A stretch of 64,000 nt of DNA from Fibrobacter sp. UWB13 (GTDB lineage Bacteria > Fibrobacterota > Fibrobacteria > Fibrobacterales > Fibrobacteraceae): NCBI RefSeq assembly GCF_900177805.1, contig NZ_FXAX01000001.1, forward strand, positions 1,054,001-1,118,000, in the 5' to 3' direction. This document shows, piece by piece, positions 17,115 to 25,443 of the stretch. The number at the start of each line of letters is the position of its first letter. The first letter of the stretch is position 1. Below the pieces are notes generated by a model. That model was not told the origin of the DNA and ran no database searches. It worked only from the letters and a program-made list of their open reading frames with translations. The position numbers were made by a program, and so were the translations under genes.

Positions 17115-17153
17115 AGATCCTTCGACTCCATTACATTCCGCTCAGGATGACAC
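17115..17153 (-). repeat. TCATCCTGAGCGAAG-type intergenic repeat (right copy, inverted)
   Basis: Reverse complement reads GTGTCATCCTGAGCG ... GAGTCGAAGGATCT, with a different, non-palindromic middle. It lies 13 bases above the start of the GIY-YIG gene. Confidence 0.75.
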
Positions 17154-17202
17154 AAAGCATAGATTCGAAATTCAACAACATCTTAATCCCAACATCCGAT
17201 TT

Positions 17203-18891
17203 TTAAAAATCCACATTCTTCCAGCCTTCGGCGCCGAAGCGGAGGTCGCGTTCAACGAATTCCCAAATGAGGAGCTTTTTGCCCTTGAGCACGCTTGCTT
17301 TGCGGGCGAGTTTTTCACGGACGAGCGTCGAGGCGCCACCGTCACTCACGATGCTTGCGACGCGGGCGTTCATGTTCTTCGCGAAGTGGGCAATCCATCC
17401 GGCGTTTACCGGCGAATCGGTCTGATAAATACGGCTGAAGCTATCACCGAGAATCAAAATTTCGGACTTGCGAAAATCGTCTTTGAACGGAGTAACGGTC
17501 GTGTCATAAAGCACCGTGTCACGCTCGCAAAGCGCTGACTGAGCCGTAAAGCAAGAATCGTTCTTTTTGCAAGCGATCTTAGCAGCATCGACACAAGTCG
17601 AATCCACCGGGAGCTTTTCGGTGCGTTCCTTGATATTCTGCTGCGAAACCACGTGTCCCGTCACCTGTTGCACCTTGAACACACCGAACTTATTGAGGCC
17701 ACTCATCTCGCCCACGTCACCCATGCGGTCTGCGATGGAATCAGAGGCTATGTAGCGCACATCGTCCTTTCCGCGGAATTTGACAGTTCCTGCATCCACC
17801 ATCTCGCGGACTTTCTTCGCGATTTCAGCCGCCGCAAGTTCAGCACCGCGCGGAGTCCAGTGCGTATCATCGTTCAGGTAAAGCGGACCTTCGGCAGCAT
17901 CGCGGGACTTTGCGGCCAAAAGCGGCGTATATAAATCTACAGTGTTAAAGCCTGCACGAGTAAGCGAATCGAGAATTTTCTTGCCATGCGACTGAAGCCC
18001 AGCACCATCCGAATTCTTGCCCGTCAAACGTTCGGTATAGATGCTCGGCTTGCCCGGCGTAATCACCACCAAGAGTTCCACGCCCTTCGCCTTGAGCTGG
18101 TCGCGGAACCTTTCAATAGCCTTCACCGGATTGTCGAGCTTAGCACTGCGCACATCAAGCGGAGACGGCTGCACCAGGAATTCCACATCCTGGCGGTAGA
18201 AAAGCCATTTGTCTTCGGGCTTGGCATCTTCCCTACCGCAAGACTTGCCGATGCAATTACCAGCAGCGCCGAGAACGACCTTCTCGCCCGGATCGCTAAA
18301 GAGGTTCCACACCGCAAGTTGGTACTTGGGGCGCAACGCCAACACAATAGCGCTTTCGTCATCAATCTTATTTTCAAAAGCACGCAAATAGCGGCTCGTC
18401 CACACGCCGTAATGTTTCACATCCAAGAAAGCACGCCTCAGCGACACATGCCCAAGGTCAGCCACGAGCGACTTGATGCAAGAATCCGCCTGTGGGAACG
18501 ATTCCGGTTCGTCCTCCAGCTTCGAGAGGAGCGTATCCGCCAACTTGAGGCTCTTGTAACGAGCTTCAGCCGTATCGAGTTCGGCATACGTATTCACCGA
18601 AAGCACCGCCGCTTCCAAGTCCGAAAGCGAAGATGTCACAGGCTCCAAAGCATCAGCGACCTCAGCACCCGCAGCAATAGCCTCGCGCGCCGCACGCCAT
18701 TTTGCATCGAGCGAGTCCGCAGCCGCAGCGACCTTTTTCTCGCGCACAATCGGAGTGTAAACCACATCCTTGAAAATGTCAAACGGCTGGAAGCGCTTTT
18801 CGCCACGCAGGTCGACAACCGCCTGCACGCCAAACGGGAGCAACAACAAAATCGAAAAAATAACGACGGGGATGATATACTTTTTATTCAC
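17203..18891 (-). CDS. AlgX/AlgJ-like SGNH-hydrolase-family exported protein
   Basis: 562 residues starting at a GTG, with an N-terminal membrane/signal segment (IIPVVIFSILLLLPFGVQAV). A helical region (about 40-130) is followed by an AlgX/AlgJ-type catalytic domain: VELLVVITPGKPSIYTERL, the Asp-His signature DDTHW with the following PRGAELAA, and the Ser block ILGDSFSR near the C-terminus. All three members of the Ser-Asp-His triad are visible. AlgX/AlgJ transfer O-acetyl groups to alginate in the periplasm; here the acceptor polymer is unknown. No MBOAT acyl donor gene (AlgI-like) is nearby. It is a second, separate relative of the lipoprotein at 46037-47992. Confidence 0.8.
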   Translation of the reverse strand: MNKKYIIPVVIFSILLLLPFGVQAVVDLRGEKRFQPFDIFKDVVYTPIVREKKVAAAADSLDAKWRAAREAIAAGAEVADALEPVTSSLSDLEAAVLSVNTYAELDTAEARYKSLKLADTLLSKLEDEPESFPQADSCIKSLVADLGHVSLRRAFLDVKHYGVWTSRYLRAFENKIDDESAIVLALRPKYQLAVWNLFSDPGEKVVLGAAGNCIGKSCGREDAKPEDKWLFYRQDVEFLVQPSPLDVRSAKLDNPVKAIERFRDQLKAKGVELLVVITPGKPSIYTERLTGKNSDGAGLQSHGKKILDSLTRAGFNTVDLYTPLLAAKSRDAAEGPLYLNDDTHWTPRGAELAAAEIAKKVREMVDAGTVKFRGKDDVRYIASDSIADRMGDVGEMSGLNKFGVFKVQQVTGHVVSQQNIKERTEKLPVDSTCVDAAKIACKKNDSCFTAQSALCERDTVLYDTTVTPFKDDFRKSEILILGDSFSRIYQTDSPVNAGWIAHFAKNMNARVASIVSDGGASTLVREKLARKASVLKGKKLLIWEFVERDLRFGAEGWKNVDF

Positions 18892-18916
18892 GGGAGATAA
18901 GATAGAATTTTGTGAA

Positions 18917-18950
18917 GTAGTTACTAATTAATAGTTAGTAGTTTCTAGTG
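18917..18950. repeat. AT-rich TAGTTA/TAGTAG word tract
   Basis: GTAGTTACTAATTAATAG then TTAGTAGTTTCTAGTG. It overlaps the last codons of the secreted-protein gene 18928-19434, so that the protein's TTNY end is encoded by repeat DNA. Confidence 0.45.
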
Positions 18951-19434
18951 ATATATCGTAAGAATATGTGTCGTTATAGAAATTAATGTAGTAAGGCGTG
19001 TTTTCTTTACGGAAATGCACCCTAAGTGTATCAACACCAATAAGAGTCGGCGTTTGGAATGTCAGGCATGAATCGCTAGATATAATCGCTTTTAATGATG
19101 TTTCCCACGCGACAACAGGCGCGTCAACACAAATCTTGACGATTTCGTTTTTCGCCACTTCGAGCCAGTTTTCTTTGTTCAAAACATCGCGACTTACATT
19201 AAATGTTCTTTGGATTTTATTTTCAGGAATCTTTTCCAAATTCTTTCTTGGCTTAACGCCTTCAACCGGCTTTTTCACCAAAATCGGGCCATGGAATCTT
19301 TTTGCAAGCCCAACAAGCGTCGCGTAGTCCAAGCTGTCCTTATACGCACCGCGACTTTCTCCATGCTTGTCGTAATAGAATTGAGCATTCGCAAGCGCAA
19401 AGCACATCGTTAGGAGCAACAAAATCTTTCTCAT
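18928..19434 (-). CDS. Small secreted protein of unknown function
   Basis: 168 residues with a clear signal peptide (MRKILLLLTMCFALANA, cleavage after ANA), then a Lys/Pro-rich segment (ILVKKPVEGVKPRKNLEK) and a beta-rich C-terminal half containing two Cys (ICVDAP, SDSCLTF) about 30 residues apart. I recognise no family. It is upstream of the AlgX-like gene in the same direction, with a 36-bp gap, so the two may form an operon acting on the same surface polymer (inference). Confidence 0.55.
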   Translation of the reverse strand: MRKILLLLTMCFALANAQFYYDKHGESRGAYKDSLDYATLVGLAKRFHGPILVKKPVEGVKPRKNLEKIPENKIQRTFNVSRDVLNKENWLEVAKNEIVKICVDAPVVAWETSLKAIISSDSCLTFQTPTLIGVDTLRVHFRKENTPYYINFYNDTYSYDISLETTNY

Positions 19435-19593
19435 ACAACAGAATATACAAAAGTAGCGTCATTTGCAATTGTCAGCGCATGCCCCGCTCCTGTCTAAAAA
19501 TATTTTACAATGATTTCTTGAAACAAACGGCTTGCTTATGCGTGTTAATAGTATAGGGGCCAAATCATAACCAACCCTCTAAAGGAAATGTAA

Positions 19594-20574
19594 ATGACCG
19601 AAAACAACACAACTTCAGAAAAGAAAGCCTACTACATCGTTACGAACGAACAGGGCGAAGAGTTCTTGCTCCCTTATTACAGCGAAACGTTCCGTGTGCT
19701 GATGGATGACAAGGACACCATACGCGATATGCTCAACTGCTTGCTTGGGCTAGACCGCGACCACGAAATCATAGATCTCGACTACGAGTTCGAGAAGCCC
19801 ATAGACGTTTTCATGCCGGAAGATGACTCCGCGCGCCTAGACGTGTGGGTAACTACAAAGGATCACCGTTATTTCAACATAGAGATGCAGAATAGGAGCC
19901 ATCCATTCTTTCTTGACCGTCTCCAACTCTACAATTCTTACCAGACGTTACGTGGCAAGTACGAATATAACAGGTCAACGTATTTCAAATTGATGGACGA
20001 AAAGGAGCGTAAGGTTCATTTTTATGAACTACCTGAAACGGTATCTATCTGGCTCTGTAATTTTCAAATTCTCAAGTCAAAGGATATTTTTAAAGACACT
20101 TGGGCCGTCTATAGCGAGGACAACGTCAACCACAGCGACTCAACACATCGGGCGCTTCCCATTTTCAGTAAAAATAGATATATTATAGTAGACCTTCCGA
20201 ATTTCAAGAAACTGCGAAAAAACATCAGTTCACGCGAGGACTACTGGCTGAAACTCTTGTCGCAGGGTCCACTTGAAGTTCCCGAATCGAAGGACCCGAT
20301 CTTTAGGGATGCCCTCAACCGTTTACGAGTAAGCCGCATAAGCCCTGAACTGCTTAAAGCCTTGGAGGAACATATGTTCGATAAACACGCTGATGAAGCT
20401 ATCGAAGCCGAAATTTGGCTCAAAGCAGAAGCTAAAGGGCGAGAACAAGAACGTGCAGAAAATAAAGTCGATACAGAAGCCGTTCTGCGAGCCAAGGGTC
20501 TTTCTGAATCGTTGATTACTGAAATACAATCCGAGCTTGAAGCCCTTCGACAAAATCGTCACGTAGAGAAATGA
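19594..20574 (+). CDS. Rpn family (PD-(D/E)XK) recombination-promoting nuclease / putative transposase
   Basis: 326 residues. LPYYSETFRVLMDD, LLGLDRDHEIIDLDYEF and then RLDVWVTTKDHRYFNIEMQ show the catalytic Asp and Glu-x-Gln of the family; RLQLYNSYQTLRGKYEYN and FYELPETVSIWL follow as usual. A charged C-terminal helix (AKGREQERAENK) precedes a short LSESLI end. Rpn proteins are abundant, variable nucleases that increase recombination in E. coli and are often annotated as transposases, though no terminal repeats are visible here. AAAGGA precedes the start. Confidence 0.85.
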   Translation: MTENNTTSEKKAYYIVTNEQGEEFLLPYYSETFRVLMDDKDTIRDMLNCLLGLDRDHEIIDLDYEFEKPIDVFMPEDDSARLDVWVTTKDHRYFNIEMQNRSHPFFLDRLQLYNSYQTLRGKYEYNRSTYFKLMDEKERKVHFYELPETVSIWLCNFQILKSKDIFKDTWAVYSEDNVNHSDSTHRALPIFSKNRYIIVDLPNFKKLRKNISSREDYWLKLLSQGPLEVPESKDPIFRDALNRLRVSRISPELLKALEEHMFDKHADEAIEAEIWLKAEAKGREQERAENKVDTEAVLRAKGLSESLITEIQSELEALRQNRHVEK

Positions 20575-20841
20575 GCTTCTTTTCGCCCCGCTTCAGCGTA
20601 GCAATTTCACTAAGCGGGGCTGTTTCGCTACTCAGAATTGGACTGCAATTCGGTGAAAGTTTTTAGAAAGGTGAAGTGCATATAAAAAGAGGTCGTTGGG
20701 CCTCTTTTTGTTTTGCGCGGTCCCCTACAACAATCTGCACATGCGAGCAATTACCCAAAATCCCCCAAATTGCGCGTTTTATCGCCATAAACGCAAAATG
20801 ACTTTTTCAAATAATGAAAAAAAACTAAATTTGGCTTCACT
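20575..20841. other. Gap holding two hairpins and the activase promoter region
   Basis: GCCCCGCTT ... AAGCGGGGC (about 20586-20621) and the terminator at 20684 end the Rpn transcript. The AT-rich stretch before 20842 should hold the activase promoter, but no clear -35/-10 pair stands out. Confidence 0.45.
20684..20714 (+). terminator. Rho-independent terminator
   Basis: AAAAAGAGG-TCGTTGGG-CCTCTTTTT followed by GTTTTG, between the Rpn gene and the activase gene. Confidence 0.75.
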
Positions 20842-23800
20842 ATGAATACTTCTATGAACGATTTATGGGTGGGTGTCGACGTAGGCTCCACCACTGTGAA
20901 AATTGCTGTAGTCGATCCCGAGACATCTAAGCTTTTACACTATACATATCAGCGTCATAACGCCATGCAGGCGAAAAAGGTCTACGAGGTCCTGCGCGAA
21001 GCCCATGCCCTTTTCCCGGGCAAGAACTTCAGGGTCACGTTCTGCGGTAGCGGCGGTCAGCCGTTCGCCGAGGCCACTCACGCCTTCTTTGTGCAAGAAG
21101 TAGTCGCAAACGCACTTGCGGTGCGTGCCACCTACCCCGATTCCAGGGTCGCCATCGAACTCGGCGGTCAGGATGCCAAGGTTGTGTTCTTCGAAAAGGA
21201 CAAGACCACCGGTAAGCTCATCGCCTCCGACATGCGCATGAACGGCGTGTGCGCAGGCGGTACGGGTGCATTTATCGACCAGGTCGCGGAACTCCTCCGC
21301 ATCAAGACAGAAGTATTCGAAAGCTACGCCAAGCGTGGCCAAAAAGTCTATGAAATCTCGGGCCGTTGCGGCGTGTTCGCCAAGACGGACATCCAGCCGA
21401 TGCTCAACAACGGCATCGCGAAGGAAGATATCGCACTTTCCAGTTTCCACGCCATCGCAAAGCAGACTATCGGTGGCCTTGCCCAGGGCATGGAAATCAA
21501 GCCGCCTGTCATTTTTGAAGGTGGCCCGCTCACGTTCAACCCGACTCTCGTGAAGGCATTCAAGGAACGCTTGGGCATCTCCGACGAACAGGCGATTGTT
21601 CCGGAACATTCCGAAGTGCTCGTTGCCATGGGCGCCGCTCTCGCTAACGGCTCCATGTTCGCAAACCAGGAATGCATGTACCGCGAAGAGGGTTCTCTCG
21701 ACGCGCTCGTTCACTTTAACGAAATCCGCCAAGCCGAGAATAAGGCAAAGGCAGCCTCCGACCTCTTCTTCCAGAGCGAAGCGGAATACAAGCTGTTCCT
21801 CGAAGAGCACAAGATGGCGGACAACCATTACCCGCAGCCGCCTTCCGGCACGACCATCAACGCCTACTTGGGCATTGACGCGGGCTCTACCACCACGAAG
21901 TTCGTGCTCATCGACGAAAACGAAAAGGTCATCGACGGCTTCTACGCCAGTAACGACGGTGAACCGCTCGCCGTCTTGAAGCGTGCCATGGTGGACCTCG
22001 CCGACCGCTACGAAGAATACGGCGTGAAGCTCAACATCTTGGGCGTGGGTACAACCGGTTACGGCGAACAGCTCTTTGCAAAGGCTGTCCACGCAGACTA
22101 CCACACGGTAGAAACGGTCGCCCACGCAAACGCAGCCCAGCGCCTCTGCCCCGACGTCTCATTCATTTTGGACATCGGCGGTCAGGACATGAAAGCCATC
22201 TCCGTGCAAGACGGTGTCGTCACGGGTATCATCCTCAACGAAGCCTGCTCCTCGGGTTGCGGTTCATTCATCGAAACGTACGCCCGCAGCCTCGGCATCC
22301 CGATGGAAAAGATTGCGGAACTCGCTTTCAACTCCAAGAGCCCGTCCCAGCTCGGCAGCCGCTGCACCGTGTTCATGAACAGTTCCATCATCACGGAACA
22401 GCGCGACGGCAAGCAGCCCGAAGACATCATCGCTGGCATCTGCCGTTCCATCATTAACAACGTCTTTACGAAGGTCATCCGCATCCGCAACCTGAACACG
22501 CTGGGCAAAAAAGTCGTGGTGCAGGGCGGTACGTTCAAGAACAACGCCGTTCTCCGCGCCTTCGAACAATATACGGGTCTCAAGGCCATCCGTCCGGAAC
22601 GACCGGGCGAAATGGGCGCTATCGGTATCGCTCTCCTCACGAAGAAGTTCATGGAAGAAAAGCGTGCCGCAGACCCGAACGTGCAAAGTAAGTTTATCGG
22701 CCTCGAAGCCATGCGCACCTTCAGCTGGCACAACCAGCCGGGTCAGCTCTGCCAGTACTGCACCAACCATTGTTCCCGCACCATCGTCACGTTCAGTGAC
22801 GGCCAGAGCTTTGTGACAGGCAACCGCTGCGAACGCGGCGAAGTCACCGCCGACCCGAACGATCCGGCCACAAAGAAACTCATTGCCGAAATCAACAAGA
22901 AGATGCAGGCCGTGCCGGACATGATCAAGCGCACGAACCAGCTCTTGGTCAAGGACTACGCTCCGCAGATTCTCTTGCCGCAGAACGGAAAGACCATCGG
23001 TATCCCGCGCGTACTCGAATTCTGGAACAGCCTCCCCTACTGGAAAGCATTCTTCACCGCCCTCGGCTACACCGTTGTCGTAAGCCGCCAGAGCGACTAC
23101 AAGATGTTCGAAGCAGGTCTTCACAGCGTGCCTTCGGATACGGTCTGCTTCCCGGCCAAGCTCGTCCACGGTCACGTGCTCAGCCTCATCGAAAAGAAGG
23201 TCGACCGCATCTTCTTCCCGATGATGATTTCGCTCCCGAGCGACCACACCAAGTTTAACGCCACGACGGTCTGCCCGGTCGTGCAAGGTTACCCGAACAT
23301 TTGCCAGAACACGGACGAACCCGAAAAGAATTACGGCATCCCGATGGACCAGCCGATTTTCCACTGGGCAAACACCAAGCTCCGCAGAAGCCAGACCATC
23401 GACTGGTTCCATGACAACTGGAACATCGACCGCAAGACTTTGGACAAGGCCGTCACGGAAGGCGAAAAGGCACTCAACAACTACCGCACCACGCTCCTCG
23501 AAGAAGGCCAGAAGATTCTCGACGACGTGAAGGCGAACAACAGTTTTGCCGTGGTCATTGCAGGCCGCCCCTACCATGCCGACTTGCTCATCAACCACAA
23601 CATTGCAAGCCACTTTACCGCAATGGGCATTCCGGTGCTCACGACCGAATCGCTCCCGGGCGTTTACGACCAGGATGTGCCGAACCACACCCGCGTAGAA
23701 ATCAAGAACACGTTCCACTTGCGCATGCTCGGTGCAACGATGATTGCTTCGAGAGACCCGCATGTTGAACTTGCCCAGATTGTGAGCTTCGGTTGCGGAC

Positions 23801-25287
23801 ACGACTCCGTGTTGACCGACGAAATGATGCGCATGATGCACCGCGATTCCAACAAGGAAATGCTCATGCTCAAGCTCGACGAAGGCGACGCAAGAGGCCC
23901 GGTGGGCATCCGCATCAAGAGCTTTATCGAAACCGTGAAGGCCCGCCGTGCGGCGAACCTCCCGGAAAAGCCGATTTCGAACGAACCGCAGTTCCACACG
24001 CCGTACGTGGCAAGCGACAAGAACAAGCGTATTATTTTAACGCCGAACCTCTCCCCCGCTTTTGCCATTCTCGCAAGTAGCTACATCCAGGGCAAGGGTT
24101 ACCTCTCGGATTACCTCCCGGTTGCAGACAAACGTGCTATTGAACTTGGCAAGAAGTACGTGCACAACGACATCTGCTTCCCCTGCCAGATCAACATTGG
24201 CGAATGCCTCAAGTGGCTCGAAGAACACCCGAACGTTCCGCAGACCGAAGTTTCGATGTGCCTTGCCAAGAACTGCGAAAACTGCCGCGCTGTGCAGTAC
24301 TCCGTGCTTGGCCGTAAAGCTCTTGACGAAGCGGGTTACAAGGACGTTTCCATCATCACGACCGGCATCGACTATAAAGGCATGCATCCGGGATTCCAGC
24401 TCGGGCTCGACTTCCGCCTCCATACACTTTGGGGCCTTGCCTTCATGGATGCCATCGAAACAGCGTACCGCGCACTCCGCCCCTACGAAATCAACAAGGG
24501 TGAAACCAAGAAGATTTACAGCAAGTGGATGCCGGAACTGATGAAAACCGCAGCAACGCTCAAGAAGACGGAACTCGGCTCTGCCAAGCGCCTTGTCGAA
24601 ATGCTGCACCAGTGCATCGAGGAATTCAACAAGGTCGAAATCACGGAAAGCCGCAAGAAGGGCATCCGCAAGCCGCGCGTCGCTGTGCTCGGCGAAATCC
24701 TCATGAACTTCCACCCGAGCGCCAACGGACATGTCGAAGACTACCTCATGGACAACGGCATGGAAGTTTACCTCCCAGGCATGATGGACTTCTTCCGCGT
24801 CGACGAAGTTGTGCGCGCCGAAAAGATCAAGCGCGGATTCTCGGCAAATCCGATTTCAGACCGCCTCGAAGGTGGCATTACCGCAAAGCTCTTTGAACAC
24901 GCCGCAGCAACCGCCAATAAGGTCATGCAGTCGTTCAAGCTTTACGAACACCACGCAGACTGCTTCGAACTCGTGAACTACATCGACGGCATTATCGACC
25001 CGACGTACAACACGGGTGAAGGCTGGCTCATCCCGGCAGAAATCCTTTACAACTCGAAGCACGGCATCAATAGCTACATCATTGTGCAGCCGTTCGCCTG
25101 CCTCGCAAACCACATCAGTGGCCGTGGCCTCACGAAGGCTGTAAAGGAACGTTGCCCGCACGTGCAAATCCTGAGCTTGGACTACGATCCGGATACCAGC
25201 TTTGCCAACATCGAGAACCGCTTGCAGATGCTCATCATCAACGCTCGCGAACTCGAACGTGCGAATAAGGTTAACGTTAATCGCTAG
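20842..25287 (+). CDS. Giant 2-hydroxyacyl-CoA dehydratase activase fusion (BadF/BcrA ATPase family)
   Basis: 1481 residues. Two ATPase activase domains (about 8-270 and 343-600) each carry the sugar-kinase-fold entry VGVDVGSTTVK or LGIDAGSTTTK, a second loop ELGGQDAK or DIGGQDMK, and the Cys loop that holds the bridging 4Fe-4S cluster (NGVCAGGTGAF; NEACSSGCGSF). A Cys-rich stretch near 630-650 (LCQYCTNHC) precedes a DUF2229-like region and a C-terminal half resembling the dehydratase D-subunit fold, with NDICFPCQINIGEC and CLAKNCENCR. Shorter activases couple ATP hydrolysis to one-electron reduction of 2-hydroxyglutaryl-, lactyl- or benzoyl-CoA enzymes. These very large fusions are common in anaerobes and their substrate is unknown. 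A terminator and a repeat follow the gene. Confidence 0.88.
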   Translation: MNTSMNDLWVGVDVGSTTVKIAVVDPETSKLLHYTYQRHNAMQAKKVYEVLREAHALFPGKNFRVTFCGSGGQPFAEATHAFFVQEVVANALAVRATYPDSRVAIELGGQDAKVVFFEKDKTTGKLIASDMRMNGVCAGGTGAFIDQVAELLRIKTEVFESYAKRGQKVYEISGRCGVFAKTDIQPMLNNGIAKEDIALSSFHAIAKQTIGGLAQGMEIKPPVIFEGGPLTFNPTLVKAFKERLGISDEQAIVPEHSEVLVAMGAALANGSMFANQECMYREEGSLDALVHFNEIRQAENKAKAASDLFFQSEAEYKLFLEEHKMADNHYPQPPSGTTINAYLGIDAGSTTTKFVLIDENEKVIDGFYASNDGEPLAVLKRAMVDLADRYEEYGVKLNILGVGTTGYGEQLFAKAVHADYHTVETVAHANAAQRLCPDVSFILDIGGQDMKAISVQDGVVTGIILNEACSSGCGSFIETYARSLGIPMEKIAELAFNSKSPSQLGSRCTVFMNSSIITEQRDGKQPEDIIAGICRSIINNVFTKVIRIRNLNTLGKKVVVQGGTFKNNAVLRAFEQYTGLKAIRPERPGEMGAIGIALLTKKFMEEKRAADPNVQSKFIGLEAMRTFSWHNQPGQLCQYCTNHCSRTIVTFSDGQSFVTGNRCERGEVTADPNDPATKKLIAEINKKMQAVPDMIKRTNQLLVKDYAPQILLPQNGKTIGIPRVLEFWNSLPYWKAFFTALGYTVVVSRQSDYKMFEAGLHSVPSDTVCFPAKLVHGHVLSLIEKKVDRIFFPMMISLPSDHTKFNATTVCPVVQGYPNICQNTDEPEKNYGIPMDQPIFHWANTKLRRSQTIDWFHDNWNIDRKTLDKAVTEGEKALNNYRTTLLEEGQKILDDVKANNSFAVVIAGRPYHADLLINHNIASHFTAMGIPVLTTESLPGVYDQDVPNHTRVEIKNTFHLRMLGATMIASRDPHVELAQIVSFGCGHDSVLTDEMMRMMHRDSNKEMLMLKLDEGDARGPVGIRIKSFIETVKARRAANLPEKPISNEPQFHTPYVASDKNKRIILTPNLSPAFAILASSYIQGKGYLSDYLPVADKRAIELGKKYVHNDICFPCQINIGECLKWLEEHPNVPQTEVSMCLAKNCENCRAVQYSVLGRKALDEAGYKDVSIITTGIDYKGMHPGFQLGLDFRLHTLWGLAFMDAIETAYRALRPYEINKGETKKIYSKWMPELMKTAATLKKTELGSAKRLVEMLHQCIEEFNKVEITESRKKGIRKPRVAVLGEILMNFHPSANGHVEDYLMDNGMEVYLPGMMDFFRVDEVVRAEKIKRGFSANPISDRLEGGITAKLFEHAAATANKVMQSFKLYEHHADCFELVNYIDGIIDPTYNTGEGWLIPAEILYNSKHGINSYIIVQPFACLANHISGRGLTKAVKERCPHVQILSLDYDPDTSFANIENRLQMLIINARELERANKVNVNR

Positions 25288-25297
25288 CCAGTAAGCA

Positions 25298-25340
25298 GTG
25301 TCATCCTGAGCGAAGTGCGCAGCACGAAGTCGAAGGATCT
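25298..25340 (+). repeat. TCATCCTGAGCGAAG-type intergenic repeat
   Basis: GTGTCATCCTGAGCGAAG, GTGC-GCA-GCAC core, GAAGTCGAAGGATCT. Compared with the copy at 16771, the core changed on both sides (GGGC/GCCC to GTGC/GCAC), preserving the hairpin. Confidence 0.8.
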
Positions 25341-25353
25341 ATATATCAGAAGA

Positions 25354-25379
25354 GGAACCCCCGACGGGGTTCCTTTTTT
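25354..25379 (+). terminator. Rho-independent terminator of the activase gene
   Basis: GGAACCCC-CGAC-GGGGTTCC followed by six T's; a perfect 8-bp stem. Confidence 0.9.
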
Positions 25380-25384
25380 GCATT

Positions 25385-25411
25385 AAAAAAAGCTTCCTCT
25401 TTCGAGGAAGC
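25385..25411 (-). terminator. Rho-independent terminator of the five-module secreted-protein gene
   Basis: Minus strand: GCTTCCTC-GAAA-GAGGAAGC followed by TTTTTTT, 32 bases below the stop. Confidence 0.9.
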
Positions 25412-25443
25412 CCTTTCACAATTCGACTTAAATCGTTAAGGAA

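Noticed and set aside
19594-20574. Insertion sequence
   Set aside because: The Rpn-type protein is often labelled transposase, but no terminal inverted repeats or target duplication could be found around it.
22264-23997. 577-codon minus-strand frame inside the activase gene
   Set aside because: Opposite a gene with clear activase motifs; GC-rich codon bias opens the antisense frame.
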